From positions 248,101 through 312,100 of the forward strand of contig WIDE01000033.1 of assembly GCA_015039315.1 (NCBI GenBank): 64,000 nucleotides of DNA, in the 5' to 3' direction. Shown here one piece after another: positions 47,115-58,663 of the stretch (the first letter of the stretch is position 1; every line of letters starts with the position of its first letter). The position numbers and the translations under genes are program-made. The notes beneath the pieces are model-generated. The model had not been told where the DNA came from and searched no databases. It saw nothing but the letters and a program-made list of their open reading frames with translations. The stretch comes from Clavulina sp. PMI_390. Its lineage: Eukaryota > Basidiomycota > Agaricomycetes > Cantharellales > Hydnaceae.

Positions 47115-48235
47115 ATGGCGAGCCAGAGCGAATACGATCCTTCAATGCAATTCTCTTCTGGCTCAGTTGTCTTCTCGGTTCAAAATGTTCTATTTCGCGT
47201 GTGTACTATGCTCTTACTGGCTGATCTATAGTCACTAATTAGGATTTTATACTAGATTCCAAAGGCTTTGCTGCAACAACACAGCGAGGCCTTCTCTTCC
47301 ATGCTCGATATGAGCAACGATGGGAAGGAAGAACGTATCGTACTTCAGGACTCTCTTGAAGCTTTTCGTGACTTTCGTTCTGCACTCTTCACGTGCGTCT
47401 AGGCTATGCCCTCCCCCAACGACACTCTGAGCCCTGAGCAATCATTAGACCTCTGGAATCCTGTCTAAATCCCTCCAACCCATCTTCCTCCGATCTTGCA
47501 CGACTCCTTGAACTGCTCCAATTATGTCACAAGTATCTTGCAACAAAACTCGAGACACACATCGTTTCCCTCATCAACAATCTCACACGCCCAGACGTTC
47601 TCCCATCCACTCTTGCAACAAATAACATCACTGCGTTCAGACTCGTCGAAATTTCCGGTCTCGTCAACCAGCCTGAGCTAGCGGCAAGAGCTCGAGCACT
47701 CATTATCACGGATCTCTGGAATCCTCGCGCCAAGGACGGCTACGATGCACTCATCTTTGGGGAGAAGTCGGGCGACAAAGAGATGATTAGTGCAGCGTAC
47801 TATAGATTGCTCCTTTCACGGTTGTGGAAGTTGGATAAGCGGTTGACGGAAACACACCGGCTCCATCTGAGACATGGCATGACACGCTGCGGAGAGGAGT
47901 GGACAAAGATAGCCGACTCTTGGGGTGCCTTGGCCTTACGTGGTTATGCAATTGGCCACACTGCGCACCCGGGATGCCGGCTCCATGACCGATGGCTTCA
48001 GGGTATCTGGGTGGAAATATCCAAGGCAAAGCTTGAGTGGTTTGACATTGTCGGCAAGCTCTGTGCTGCAATCAAGTTTGCCGCGCAGTATGACTGCCTC
48101 GAGGATGGGAGGAAGACGATAGAGATAGAGTTGGAGAGGGTAAAGAAAGCACTTTACGCATATTTTGTCCCAGAGGAGGCCATTGCGCAGATGATATCTG
48201 GGCTTCAGATAGCGAAGTCGCATCAGACAGAGTAG
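47115..48235 (+). CDS. BTB/POZ-like protein, paralogue C
   Basis: Exons 47115-47198, 47256-47392 and 47449-48235 give 335 aa. Structure and sequence follow paralogues A and B at 17.6-20.1 kb: SVQNVLFR ends exon 1, IPKALLQQHSEAFSSML opens exon 2 (137 nt, as in both), and PLESCLNPSNPSSSDLARLL opens exon 3 like PLQSCISPDHP. The C-terminal half is more diverged (WNPRAKDGYDALIFGEKSGD, LEWFDIVGKL). It is therefore an older, dispersed copy. Function unknown; a BTB adaptor role is inferred only. Confidence 0.72.
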
Positions 48236-48806
48236 TGGTTCCAACAAAAGTTGTAATACTTCTTTCTGTGCTTCTTCCCACCTTACGATATATTATTATT
48301 TCCCATGAGCAGGCATGCGTAATGCTCAGAGTGTATACGAAATCCAAACTTGCCTTTTTGGGGAACATGATCATTGGAGGCTGCCCTCACCATTCTTGTT
48401 GCCACAAACAGGCTTATCTGATAATGAGTTCTTCCCCTTGGAATGAAAGGTACAGTGAAAACCCTAATGATGCAATGATGAGTCTTCTTCCAATTCAAGT
48501 CCGAGTCGAGAGGTTATGACGGCGTGCGAGTGCCACCGGATGGCGCGAGCGATCGACTATAAGTGGAGACTAAACTCTGCCGCCAAGTGAACTGCCTCTC
48601 AGACTGATGCTTTCCTCGATGTCGACGACGTCGTCCCCCCCAAAGGGTGTTGTGCCGACGTTGGCAGGTGATCCATGTGGCATGTGGAGGGCGCATTCCA
48701 AATGTATTGGATGCCCGCCGGGTTGATTACTATACTATCGCTCCCTATCTTGTCTCTTGCCGGTCATCCCATCTCCGACTCTCGTTGTCGACGCGTTTTC
48801 ATCATC
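48236..48806. other. Intergenic, no supported gene
   Basis: No motif-bearing frame. Promoter region of the aminotransferase gene. Confidence 0.45.
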
Positions 48807-49915
48807 ATGGCGCGGTTTGTAAACGAAAAAAATACTGTCTACAACGTTGAGCGTGATGCTCCTAGCTCGACCTATGGTTCTGGCAAACCAACAGTCGATC
48901 TTAGTCACCATTTCTCTGAGCTGTCCAAGGCGAGGATTAACTCTCCTCTCAAAGACATTTTCAAATACATGGACGTCCCAGGTAGGCCTCAGCCGTTTCT
49001 TGGCCGAAAATATGAGCTAACTATCATCGTGCTTTTCAGGTATCATTGGGATGGCTGGAGGTTTGCCTCACCCAGACTATTTTCCCTTTGATAGCTTATC
49101 AGCACAAGCTCTCGTACCCGACGCCTTCTCTATCGAATCCTCTGCTTCCAATTTATCTTCTGAGTCGTCTGGCATGTTCAACTGGCTGTGGCAGCTGTTT
49201 GGCTCCAGTGTTCCGACGAAGACAATGGTCGTTCCAAAATATGACGCCGACCCCGCCGCCATGCAGCTATCGTCCGCCTTGCAATACACCAGTGCCCTCG
49301 GCCAGCCCTTGCTTGTCGATTTTGTTAACAACTTTATGCACTCTGTTTACAAACCTGCCCGCAAAGATGCCTCGGTGATGCTGCACGCCGGGAATACAGA
49401 TGCCTTTACGAAGGCTTTAGGGGTACTGTGCAATCCTGGAGAGCTTCTCATTACTGAAGAATGGGCTTATACGAGCGCACTTTCCGCGGCAAGGCCGTAC
49501 GGCGTGAAGCCGGTTGGTATTCCAATGGATGGGCAGGGTATGAGGGCTGATGCTCTCGAGGAAGTTCTTGCAAACTGGGACGAAAAGACTCGCGGTGCCG
49601 CTCGGTAAGCAGGGATTCCAACCTCGCCAGATAATTCTATCTAATCAACGGTCTCACATCTATGGTTGGTACGCGCTAGGCCTCATGTCATGTACACCGT
49701 TCCCATCGGCCAGAACCCCACAGGAACGGTACGTCGTCATCGTATCCTCGATTTAGTAACTAGTTTCTCAAAGACCTCGATAGACCATGGGAGTAGAGCG
49801 CCGCAAGGCAATATATGAGATTTGCGTCAAATATGGTATGCGATCTGTTCCCTTCCTTACATTAAGTCACTAACTCTTTGACGATAGATATTGTGATTAT
49901 CGAGGACGACCCTTA

Positions 49916-49940
49916 CAGTCTTTCCACGGCCAAAGTCCGA
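49916..49940 (+). repeat. Left terminal inverted repeat of the transposon
   Basis: 25 bp beginning CAGTCTTTCCACGG, identical to the reverse complement of the right end. Confidence 0.9.
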
Positions 49941-50167
49941 GAGTTCGAACCCCCTTGGCAGAAAAAATTATTTCTCCCCCACAACGTCATTTATTGGCTT
50001 GAGATTATGTATTACACCTCATGAGTAGTATATCGACCTTCACCAATAATTTTTTCCAATGATATTAAGGGGAAACTTGGTGGGCGTAAGTTGCGCTGAA
50101 AATGGCCCGAAAACAACCCTATCCACGCCCAAAGTCCGAATGTGACAACGCGTGACATTTGATCACA

Positions 50168-52602
50168 CTATTCGTCATAATCGTCTCCGATCTCACTCTC
50201 TTCCTCAACCTCCCCATCCGACAGTCTGGAGCCGTCTTCTTGCCACCCATTATCCAGCAGCCAATCCTTCTTTTTGATCTCCTTCGGCTTCCGCTTTGAG
50301 AAAGGCAGCCCGTTTGTTTTTGCACGCGCTTTCTCCTGCTTCCAGTTATCGATCTGTTCTTTCTGTGCATCTCGAAACTGACCCCAGAGGCGACCAATCT
50401 TCTCTCGAGCCTTCTCGCTTGCTTTGTTTCTGGCCTTCTCAGCATCCATCTCGTGAATAAGCTGAGCAAAGGCTGTGTGAGTCAGGAGCCGCGCTTTCCC
50501 GTTGGATTTGATCTTGGCACCCTTCTTGCGACCTTTACGCTCTTCCGCATTTGCCAACTGGCTCTGGGACTTTGTGTGCGCCATCCCCGCAATCGCAATC
50601 TGAGAATTCAGACCATCGATTGTCTGAGTTGCCTGCTTCTCGCGCTGCCCATAGATGCGGATTACATCACGATGAGACTCTATGAGAGAGATAAGCTCTT
50701 CCCTTGAGTGCGGAAAGGGAGCGGAGAGACAGGAGAGATCAACAGGGACCTCTGGCATCTTTCCGTACACGACTTCCGGGAGTCTGTATGATGATGGGAT
50801 TGGGAGACGCGGATCAACTACGACATTGGCCGAAGATGTCTGAAACTCTTCTGTCAACAGCTCCTCTTCCTCATCGGCATCTGAATGAGCGTCATGAGCA
50901 TCAGATTCTGAGGATGGACCCTGAGAGCGGAGGGCTGCAATGAAGTTATTCTGTGAGCGGCGCCAAGGCTGCGCTGCTCCTTCGGAATCTGACGAGCTAT
51001 CGATCTCCATTGGCCAATCAGACCCTTTCCGAGTCTGCTGAGACCGAATTGGAGAAGGCGACGGCAGTGCAGGGGGTGTGATACAATGGGGAGGGGTGCA
51101 TGGAGATAGACCAGGATGGCACGATTGAGGCTCAGGGGTGAGAGGACCAAACATATTGAGGTCCTGGGAGGGATGGGTTGGTGGGGCCTCCACCTTTCCA
51201 AACTGACGAGCAAGCCCTCGCTTCTGGATGTTCAGAAGCCGCTTGACAGGGGTGGAGAAAACCAGTGGTAGATCACCAAGAGAGGAGTGATCGATGCTCG
51301 GCGCCAGGGCTTTCTCAGGAATCGCAGATGGATCGAGTGGGATGATTCCAGCTTTCCGAAACGATGTGCGGATCACATCGCCCGTGATATAGGGTAGGGT
51401 GGCCCTAAACATACGAATCCATTCAACTTTCCCAAACGGCGCATTGACATTTGTCTCCATCCATTGCGCTCTCTTCTTTTCCCAATGAGTCTTGAAGGCC
51501 CCAAAAAACACGACATCAAGTGGTTGAAGGACGTGTGTGCAGTGTGCAGGGAAGCAGAAGACGGATATATTCTGGTCAATTGCATATTTAATGAAGTCGT
51601 ACGTGAAGTGCGAGATGTGGCCATCCAGGATGAGGAGTCGCGGATCTCCATTGGCCTTCTCCCTAGTTTGCAGATCAAAGTCTTTGAGCCATTCAATTCC
51701 AATATCGCTTGTTGTCCACCCTTTCTCAGAAATGGCAAATCTTATAGGTTCAAGCGTCAGCATGTATGCAGTGGTAGATCATTGATCAAAATCACTCACA
51801 AGAGCTCTCCGTTCTCATTCTCCAGATGCCATGCAGAGTCAAAATACTTTGCCTTGAACACCACCGTTGGATCGAGATATGTACCGTCCCCGCATATTGT
51901 AAAGAGGACGGTGACGTTCTCGCCTTTCCCAGTTGCCTGCTCATAGAGTATGGAGAGATCGCCATCGCCATATGCGCGCTGATCATGCTGGTCTCCGCCA
52001 AAAGGAAGGCCGGACTCATCAAAGTTATAAATATTAGATGGCTTGAAGCCAAATCTTGCCATCAAGACGCGAAGGAGCCCAAAGCTGTGAGCCACAGAAT
52101 TAGGATTGGCACCATTCGCGCGTTGCGAATCGAGATGCTTCGTCCAATACGCTTTGACGTCGGCGTGATTTGCCAAGAAGCGATCGACCCACGACTCGCT
52201 GACCAGCTTCTTCATGAACGGATGGCGGATCCTTGCTATTGCGGTAGCATATTCGCGTATAGACTGGCGCGAGAGAGGGAAGCCACGGTTGCCAGCATCC
52301 TTGATGAATCTTGCCAGGGTCTTCTGCTCGCTTCCATTGAGATGACCACGATTTGCCGCAGAATCCAATTTTGTTGGTAAATTTGGATCCTGAAGATGGC
52401 GTCGTACAGTTCTGTCTAGTATATGTGTGCCATTTTCTGCATTGTATGCGCTCACAGCTGCACTGACTGAAAGATTTGAGTGTTTTGCTGCAGCGTCCTT
52501 GCGGCGCTCTCGGATATCGGAAAGGGCCTTTTCAAGCTCTTGATTGCGTGTTTTACTTGTCTGGGCCTTATGCTTGAGCTTAGAAACAGCGTATCTGACC
52601 AT
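50168..52602 (-). CDS. DDE transposase (Tigger/pogo type, CENP-B-like DNA-binding region)
   Basis: Two exons, 52602-51800 and 51740-50168, joined by a 59-nt intron, encode 791 aa. The N-terminus has a helix-turn-helix (SVSAAVSAYNAENG, RTVRRHL) and a CENP-B-like second DNA-binding part (LSRQSIREYATAI, SESWVDRFLANHAD). The DDE core follows: NFDESG (Asp195), LLILDGH (Asp307) and VLQPLDVVFFG (Asp343), a DD35D spacing. After the core comes a long acidic, Ser-rich and Lys-rich tail of about 350 residues, longer than typical pogo transposases. It would cut and join the element's own ends. An in-frame ATG at 52653 is an alternative start. All three catalytic Asp are intact. Confidence 0.85.
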
Positions 52603-52995
52603 ACCAAGCAAAAATGCACGGAAAGCAATGCGCAAGCCTGGGGGGTAAAACATGTGTCACGCTTCAACCCTAATCCCTTGCTAGGTCTGCCCCTGACAAC
52701 GATGACGCGCCTGTCGCGTCATCAATATAACGCTTAGAGCTACCAAGAAATTTTGAAACTATTTCGTCATCAATATCTTGTACCCACGATGCACGGCGGA
52801 CGCGTAGAGTCCGCTGCTTTGCAAAATTCTCACATTTTCTGCACTCAGTGCACGATTTCTCGTCCGTCCGGGACCTCCTATAATCCAAACCTGGCCATAT
52901 CATGTATTTACATACTCTATATCTGAAGCTGATTTTTATGCAATATTGTGAGACGTTCTGCGCTCCCGAGATGCGAATCGGACATTGGCCGTGGA

Positions 52996-53020
52996 TCGGA
53001 CTTTGGCCGTGGAAAGACTG
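52996..53020 (-). repeat. Right terminal inverted repeat of the transposon
   Basis: 25 bp, reverse complement identical to the left repeat, followed directly by the duplicated TA. Confidence 0.9.
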
Positions 53021-54191
53021 TATTACTTCCTCCAGGTTGGAGTGTATCAAGATCCCAAGCATCGCGTGTCGCGCAAGACTCAAGACGCCGATGATGATCA
53101 AGTGTTCCTGGACAGCCTTGTTCCCAGTTATATTCAGTACGTGAATCCCTTTGATATTGCAGCAGTCTAATATATGCATCGTACTTACTTAATCACATGA
53201 TAGCTTCGATTACCAAGGCCGTGTCGTTCGTCTCGACACTTTTTCAAAAGTCATCGCTCCAGGCTGCCGTCTCGGATGGTACACCGCCTCCCCACTCTTC
53301 CTTGAGCGCCTTGAGCGAGCTACTGAGACATCTACGCAAGCACCGTCTGGGTTCTCTCAGGCCCTCGTCACGCAGCTCCTCACAAAACAGTGGAAGTACA
53401 AGGGCTACATCCGCTGGCTTCGGGGCATCCGTGCTCAGTACACCATTCGCCGTGATACCATGGTGGATGCTATACGTGTGGCGTTTGACCTACAGGAGGA
53501 GTATGGGGACAGTGCTTTTGGTAAGATGCTAGGTGCGAGTGAACCGGGGAGCGGGGACGCCGTGCGGGTATTCGTTGCGAGGAGCAAGAACCAACACCTC
53601 ACAAACGAGCAGAAAAAGGCTGTCTTGCTGTCGTATGTCGCGCCAACCGCCGGGATGTTCATATGGGGGCGTAAAATATTTCACAAAATTCACCGTTCCT
53701 TTGACTAATGCGACTTGATGTTTTTTTTTGGCGACCAACAGTTCAAGGTCCACTTATACAATCACCCCTTGTTCAACGCCCACGCCCCAGCTCCTACTAC
53801 CCCAGCAGAGACCCTCGAGTACAAGCTATGGGAGGACCTCTCCCTCGGCGGTATTCTGATGTGCCCTGGTTGGGTGTTCGGTACCTCGCCAGACGCCATG
53901 TTGACGAGCAGCGCTCTTCCCGACGTCGCTGGTATGGTCGAGGCAGCGGAAAAGTCTGGTCCAGAGCATCAGCAGTACAGGACTCTCAGTGAAGGAGGCA
54001 GATTTGGATATTTGAGAATTAGCTATTCGAACCCGACGGTGAGTGCTCAGTCATTTCCATGATACCAGGAGATCACAATGAATTCTCATGATTGGACTTC
54101 TCATTATATCTGATTAATACAGGCGGAGACGCTAAAGGAAGGGCTTGCGCGGTTCGCCAGGGTCCTCGATAAGCACTTCTTTGGTGCATGA

Positions 54192-54568
54192 TCAACAAAT
54201 TCAGCACCCTGAAGCGTTGTTTGGCTTTATTATGCCCTCAGTCTCAGTCTATGGACAACAGTTCTTCTCATCCTAGAGCCATATGATTTTCTCTATACTT
54301 CACGTAAATCAAATCTCTTGGTATCTCACAGACATTGGCTCAGAATCTCCACCCAATGATGTGTCCGCCGGTGGGAGGATGCGACTCAGCATCTCCCCTT
54401 CCTCAATTCTGAGATCATATTGTTCTGTAACGCTAATCGTGTCGTCGCGAATGCACAATCTCGGAATTCTCCCGTTTGATTCAAATTCTGTATTATATGC
54501 TAGTAAAGATGAATCATCCGTATACCAAGACATGCTTCACTACAATTCATTGGCAAGATGGATTACAC
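54192..54568. other. Convergent 3' intergenic region
   Basis: Lies between the aminotransferase stop (plus) and the RPN7 stop (minus). No gene seen. Confidence 0.5.
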
Positions 54569-56130
54569 TTAATAAAGTACACGGCTCAATCTCTGCACGC
54601 TGTTCAGCAACAGATCTCCCTGCCGAACAAGTGTTTCGTATTGCGCATTCTTCGAACTGGGTCGATTCGTCTCCACGATGCCGTGGACGCGGTCGATGGT
54701 GCAGTTGAGGCGACCAGACGAGATGAAACGGGAGAGGTCGCTATAGTAGGACGATTGGGAGAGTGCGAATTAGCAACAGAGGAAATAACAGAAATCCAAG
54801 AAATAGCACTAACCGATCAACAAAGTCTACACTGACACCAAACGAGCTGGCCAAGCTGCTGAGAGTCAGACTCCTGTAGCTCTCCAGAATCTGAGCGTAA
54901 GCTAGGATTCTCATTTCTCGGACGTAGTAGCGCGCGTGAGGCGCAAGGGTACGAGAAGTGAGGAGGTGGTCCTGTTCGATGGAGGCTACACGAGTACGAT
55001 GGTAAGCGGAAGCATACCACAGAAGATATCGAGAAAGAGAGAGCAAACCTAATGACACAAAGAATCGCGCGTATTCGCAATTATAGATGGACATGAGATA
55101 CGATCCCAGGAGTGGTATTTCCTGAATGACCCCAGTGACCTCCGGCGATGCAATTACCTATGCATATACGATCAGTATAACAAAATATATTAGGAATGTA
55201 GCGATAAACAGTTCATACCTTCTTCTTCAGGTCAACTCTCTTCAGGACGAGAACATTCACGATGATGGTCAGGCAAACAAAGTCATTGTACTCGATGAGC
55301 TCGGAGGCGGTGAACGTGGATAGAGAGTCAACAAGGAGTTCCCCTGCTTTCTCGAATTGTCTTGATCGCAGCAAGTTGAGGGCACGGTACACCTTCAGCC
55401 TGTTCAAACGGTCCCAATCACCTCCTTCCTCGATGAGCCTGCACAGGTGTATCATAAGTCTATGTTCTTTAAGGGTAACATAATGCTTACTTTTCACCTG
55501 CAGCGAGATTCGATTCAATAAGGGATCGTTCATTGAAGAATAGTCCAACGCGGACAAGAGTTAACGTCAAGTCTATCCTCGACCCAAGACCAGGTGTTTT
55601 AGTGAGGGCAAGCTTCAGAGCCTCCACTGATGCGTCCTAGATCATTCAAAGCATACATCCGCTGAGTCCCAGTCATATAGTATGATTAGGGCGCAAAAAC
55701 GGACCTTGTCACCTATCCTAGTCAGATAGGTAGCCTTAGCTCGGAGCGCGTCGCTGATCTCAGTCTCGCCTTCGGTCTTCTCTGCCTCTGCTAACTTAGT
55801 TTCGATCTCTTCTAGGGAAGATTTGTTCTTGGCCTCAAGCTTTTCAAGAAGAGCTTTTGCTGCAGGTTGGGAAGCAGAAGGAAGAATGGGAGGTGTCTGG
55901 GCGAGCACGAGCTTGAGGTACGGTGCCATTTCTAGGATCCACAAGAGTCAATTTGAAAATCGAGACCAGTGAGGATACTAGAATACAATCTTACCATCTT
56001 TCTCTACTGCCTGGAGGAACTTGTCTGCAGTTTCCTTGTGAAGCCGGGCAAGGGTGGATGTGGAGAGCGTGAATTGGTGTTGAGCTACTTCGAGGTTTGG
56101 GACGGGAATAACTTCGTCCTCTCCAGCCAT
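54569..56130 (-). CDS. RPN7: 26S proteasome lid subunit Rpn7/PSMD6
   Basis: Multi-exon gene starting [20 protein letters not shown] (exons 56130-55995, 55931-55705 and onward), about 390-400 aa. The family blocks are present: [59 protein letters not shown] and [20 protein letters not shown], then the PCI domain with [23 protein letters not shown], and [19 protein letters not shown] near the end, finishing [18 protein letters not shown]. Rpn7 is a PCI-domain helical-repeat scaffold of the regulatory-particle lid. The length matches. It lies head-to-head with another lid subunit gene, RPN6, an arrangement fitting coordinated expression. Confidence 0.92.
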
Positions 56131-56328
56131 CTTGGTGCTGATATATGATAATGCGACGTTAAGAGATTGAGAATCGTAGACAAGTCAGGTAGGAGACCGA
56201 GGACTTTCTCAAGTTGTGGTGCTTGTTTGGTCGCGACAGACGCGTCAGTCCATCGTGGGAACTACCTGCACATCTCCAAGCGTGCCTCCATCTCCAACGA
56301 TTTCACTCTTTCCTACAAGTGGAGAAAT
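56131..56328. promoter_or_regulatory. Bidirectional promoter region of RPN7 and RPN6
   Basis: 198 bp separate the two start codons of lid subunits that must be made in equal amounts. I did not find the yeast PACE element (GGTGGCAAA) on either strand. A TATATGATAAT stretch is near the RPN7 start. Confidence 0.5.
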
Positions 56329-58338
56329 ATGTCAGCACCATCGACATCAATAGATACAGCCAAATTGCTCGAGCAGGCCGATGCGATCATCGCGACTGAG
56401 CCCCGCAAGGCCGAGGCACTCCTCCAGAAAGTCCTTTCTGCTCCCAAATGTTCGTTCACTATTCGTGTTCCTCTGCTAAGGGGGTTATCATATGATTAAT
56501 AATCTAATTACCGCTTCAATTTGGTTCACTAGCTGATGATGATGACCTAAGAGATCAAGAGGCCGCCCTCGTGAAGCTCGGCCACCTGTACCGCGACGAG
56601 AAGTGAGTAGTGGAAACATCGATACATGTAATGTTGATATTGATTTTGCTTGTGCTTTTAGGAATGCCACTGCCCTAGCCGATGTCGTTAGACAGTCTCG
56701 AAGCTTTATGTCGAACACGGCGAAAGCGAAGACTGCCAAACTTAGTATGTCCCCTTGGCACCTGCTACAATTGACCTTAGACCCACTCTAACTAATTTGA
56801 CGCTCCCAACAGTTCGTACTCTGATCGACTGCTTCGGTGAAATTCCCGGGTCAGAAAAGATCCAGGCAGGCGTACTCCAGGACAACATTGACTGGGCAAA
56901 GAATGAGAAGCGGATCTTCCTTAAGCAAAGCTTGGAGGCGCGCCTTATCGCCCTGTGAGTCCTTCAATTGTGGTGCTGATTTTATTCCTTACACCACCAA
57001 TATTATTCCTTCCCTAGTCATGCGGATACTGGCAGCTACAAGCCAGCCTTAGCCCTCATCGACGCGCTGTTGAAGGAACTCAGGAGGTTAGACGACAAGA
57101 TGATTCTGACAGAAGTCCATCTGCTCGAATCGAGGGTGTACCGTGGGCTGAACAACTTCGCCAAGGCAAAAGTGCGTCTCTAAATACTCTCGCATAAATC
57201 ACCGAGTCTTCACTTATGTCCAATGATCTCCAGACCGCCTTGACATCCGCAAGAACAGCCGCCAATTCTATCTACTGCCCCCCGCCGCTACAGGCCCAGC
57301 TCGATCTTCAAAGTGGTATCCTGCATGCCGAGGACAAAGACTACAAGACTGCGTAAGCACGTTCTGAATCGTCTCTGTAGTTTTCCTGACCTGCTGAGGC
57401 GGTTCCATACCTCAGGTATTCGTACTTCTTCGAGACATTCGAAAACCTCTCGTCACAAGATGACCCCAAAGCCCTTCAAGCCCTCAAGTACATGCTCCTG
57501 TGCAAAGTCATGCTCAACCTCGTCTGTATCCATTCACATGTTTTGTCAGAGTGCGACCCTCATTTGTCATGTCGTCTAGCCTGAGGACGTGACTTCCCTA
57601 CTCTCCATTAAGCTCGCTCTCCGCTTTGCCCAGCTACGGGACATCGAGTCTATGCGCGCCGTTGCACGGGCACATCAGAACCGGAACTTGGCCGACTTTG
57701 AAAAGGCTCTACAGGACTACAAGGAAGGTGAGTTGTATTTGCATCTTCACTGCTTAGTCTGGCCCGCGCTTAAGGACCCGCCATGATGTATGTTAGAACT
57801 GTCATCCGATGCTACTATCAAGTCTCATCTCGCTGCCCTCTACGACACTCTCCTCGAACAGAATTTGCTGAGAATCGTGGAGCCATACAGCACCGTGCAG
57901 ATCTCATACGTGGCTGAGCAAGTTGGGCAGGCAGCCCCCCAGGTGGAAGCCAAGTCAGTGCCCATATATTGTTTCGCGACCTTTAGAGCCGCCATGCCCA
58001 ACAGCCTTGTTCTCGTTTCTTCTATAGGCTATCGCAGATGATCCTGGACAAGGTCCTGAATGGTGTTCTGGACCAAGGAAACGGATGCCTCATTGTTTTC
58101 GATGAACCGGAGGAAGATGTACGTTCCCCGCATTTCTACCTTCCCTCTTGATAACGTCCTGAGGATACTTTCCGCCCATAGACCGCTTATCCGATGGCGA
58201 TTCAGACCATCGCCCAAGTCGGCAAGGTGGTCGACGCTCTCTACGCCAAGGTCCGCTCTTACTCTACTCTCGACGATCCGATGCATGGCCTGACACATTT
58301 GTTTGCCCTTATCCCTGTAGACCATCAAAATCGCATGA
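56329..58338 (+). CDS. RPN6: 26S proteasome lid subunit Rpn6/PSMD11
   Basis: Many short exons. The spliced protein runs from [20 protein letters not shown] to [18 protein letters not shown], about 420 aa. Diagnostic blocks: [116 protein letters not shown] (PCI entry) and [20 protein letters not shown]. Rpn6 is a TPR-like/PCI subunit that clamps the lid to the 20S core. The PCI winged helix and C-terminal helix are complete. Head-to-head with RPN7. Confidence 0.92.
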
Positions 58339-58663
58339 GCTTTTTGTCGCCTTTGTAACACTCTACTACTATCTAATGTGAATTGCCGCCGCTAATGCTA
58401 CACACAAGTCTGATCTCTCAGCGTTCATTAAGTTCACCTGGCCTCTCACAGACACTGACAAAGGAGATTTATGCTATGAGACGAACTCTATTGCTGGTTT
58501 GATACCTGGGACTAGCAAATGCGAAGTAGCCTAAGTACTTGACCACAATCGCTCATACTCTGGAGGTTCGTTTGTTTGAAATGGCCTCAGCGAATCGGCG
58601 TGGTACAATGTTTCTAGTTGATCCTGATCCAAGTCTTTCATCGGCCATATGTCCTGAGAGCAT
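58339..58663. other. Convergent 3' intergenic region
   Basis: Short tail-to-tail spacer between RPN6 and the wax-synthase-like gene. Nothing recognisable. Confidence 0.5.

Larger units (their letters stand above)
49916..53020 (-). mobile_element. pogo/Tigger-type DNA transposon, full length, 3,105 bp
   Basis: Bounded by TA on each side (49914-49915 and 53021-53022) with identical 25-bp terminal inverted repeats. It carries one transposase gene on the minus strand. Diverged extra copies of the TCCACGGCCAAAGTCCGA core lie inside each end (50122-50139 and about 52976-52995), probably transposase-binding sites. Perfect repeats, a clean TA duplication and an open transposase frame point to recent arrival. 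The Tc1-mariner/pogo superfamily assignment follows from the TA target and the DDE transposase. Confidence 0.88.
48807..54191 (+). pseudogene. ARO8-type aminotransferase gene interrupted by a DNA transposon
   Basis: PLP-dependent class I/II aminotransferase of the aromatic/2-aminoadipate type. Exons before the break: 48807-48981, 49040-49604, 49680-49728, 49784-49835 and 49888-49915. The protein reads GIIGMAGGLPHPDYFP, then VPIGQNPTGT, VIIEDDPY and, after the element, YFLQVGVYQDP, TFSKVIAPGCRLGW (PLP lysine), then GWVFGTSPD and FGYLRISYSNP. The element inserted at a TA inside the Tyr codon of DDPYY, so its removal with one TA copy restores the frame exactly. A second lesion is likely at 53667-53670, where four extra bases precede the only GT donor and shift the frame. 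Family members transaminate Phe, Tyr or 2-aminoadipate in the cytosol. As it stands the gene cannot make a full enzyme. Confidence 0.85.

Noticed and set aside
50453..51946. Several plus-strand open frames inside the transposon
   Set aside because: They are antisense shadows of the transposase, which has the matching DDE motifs.
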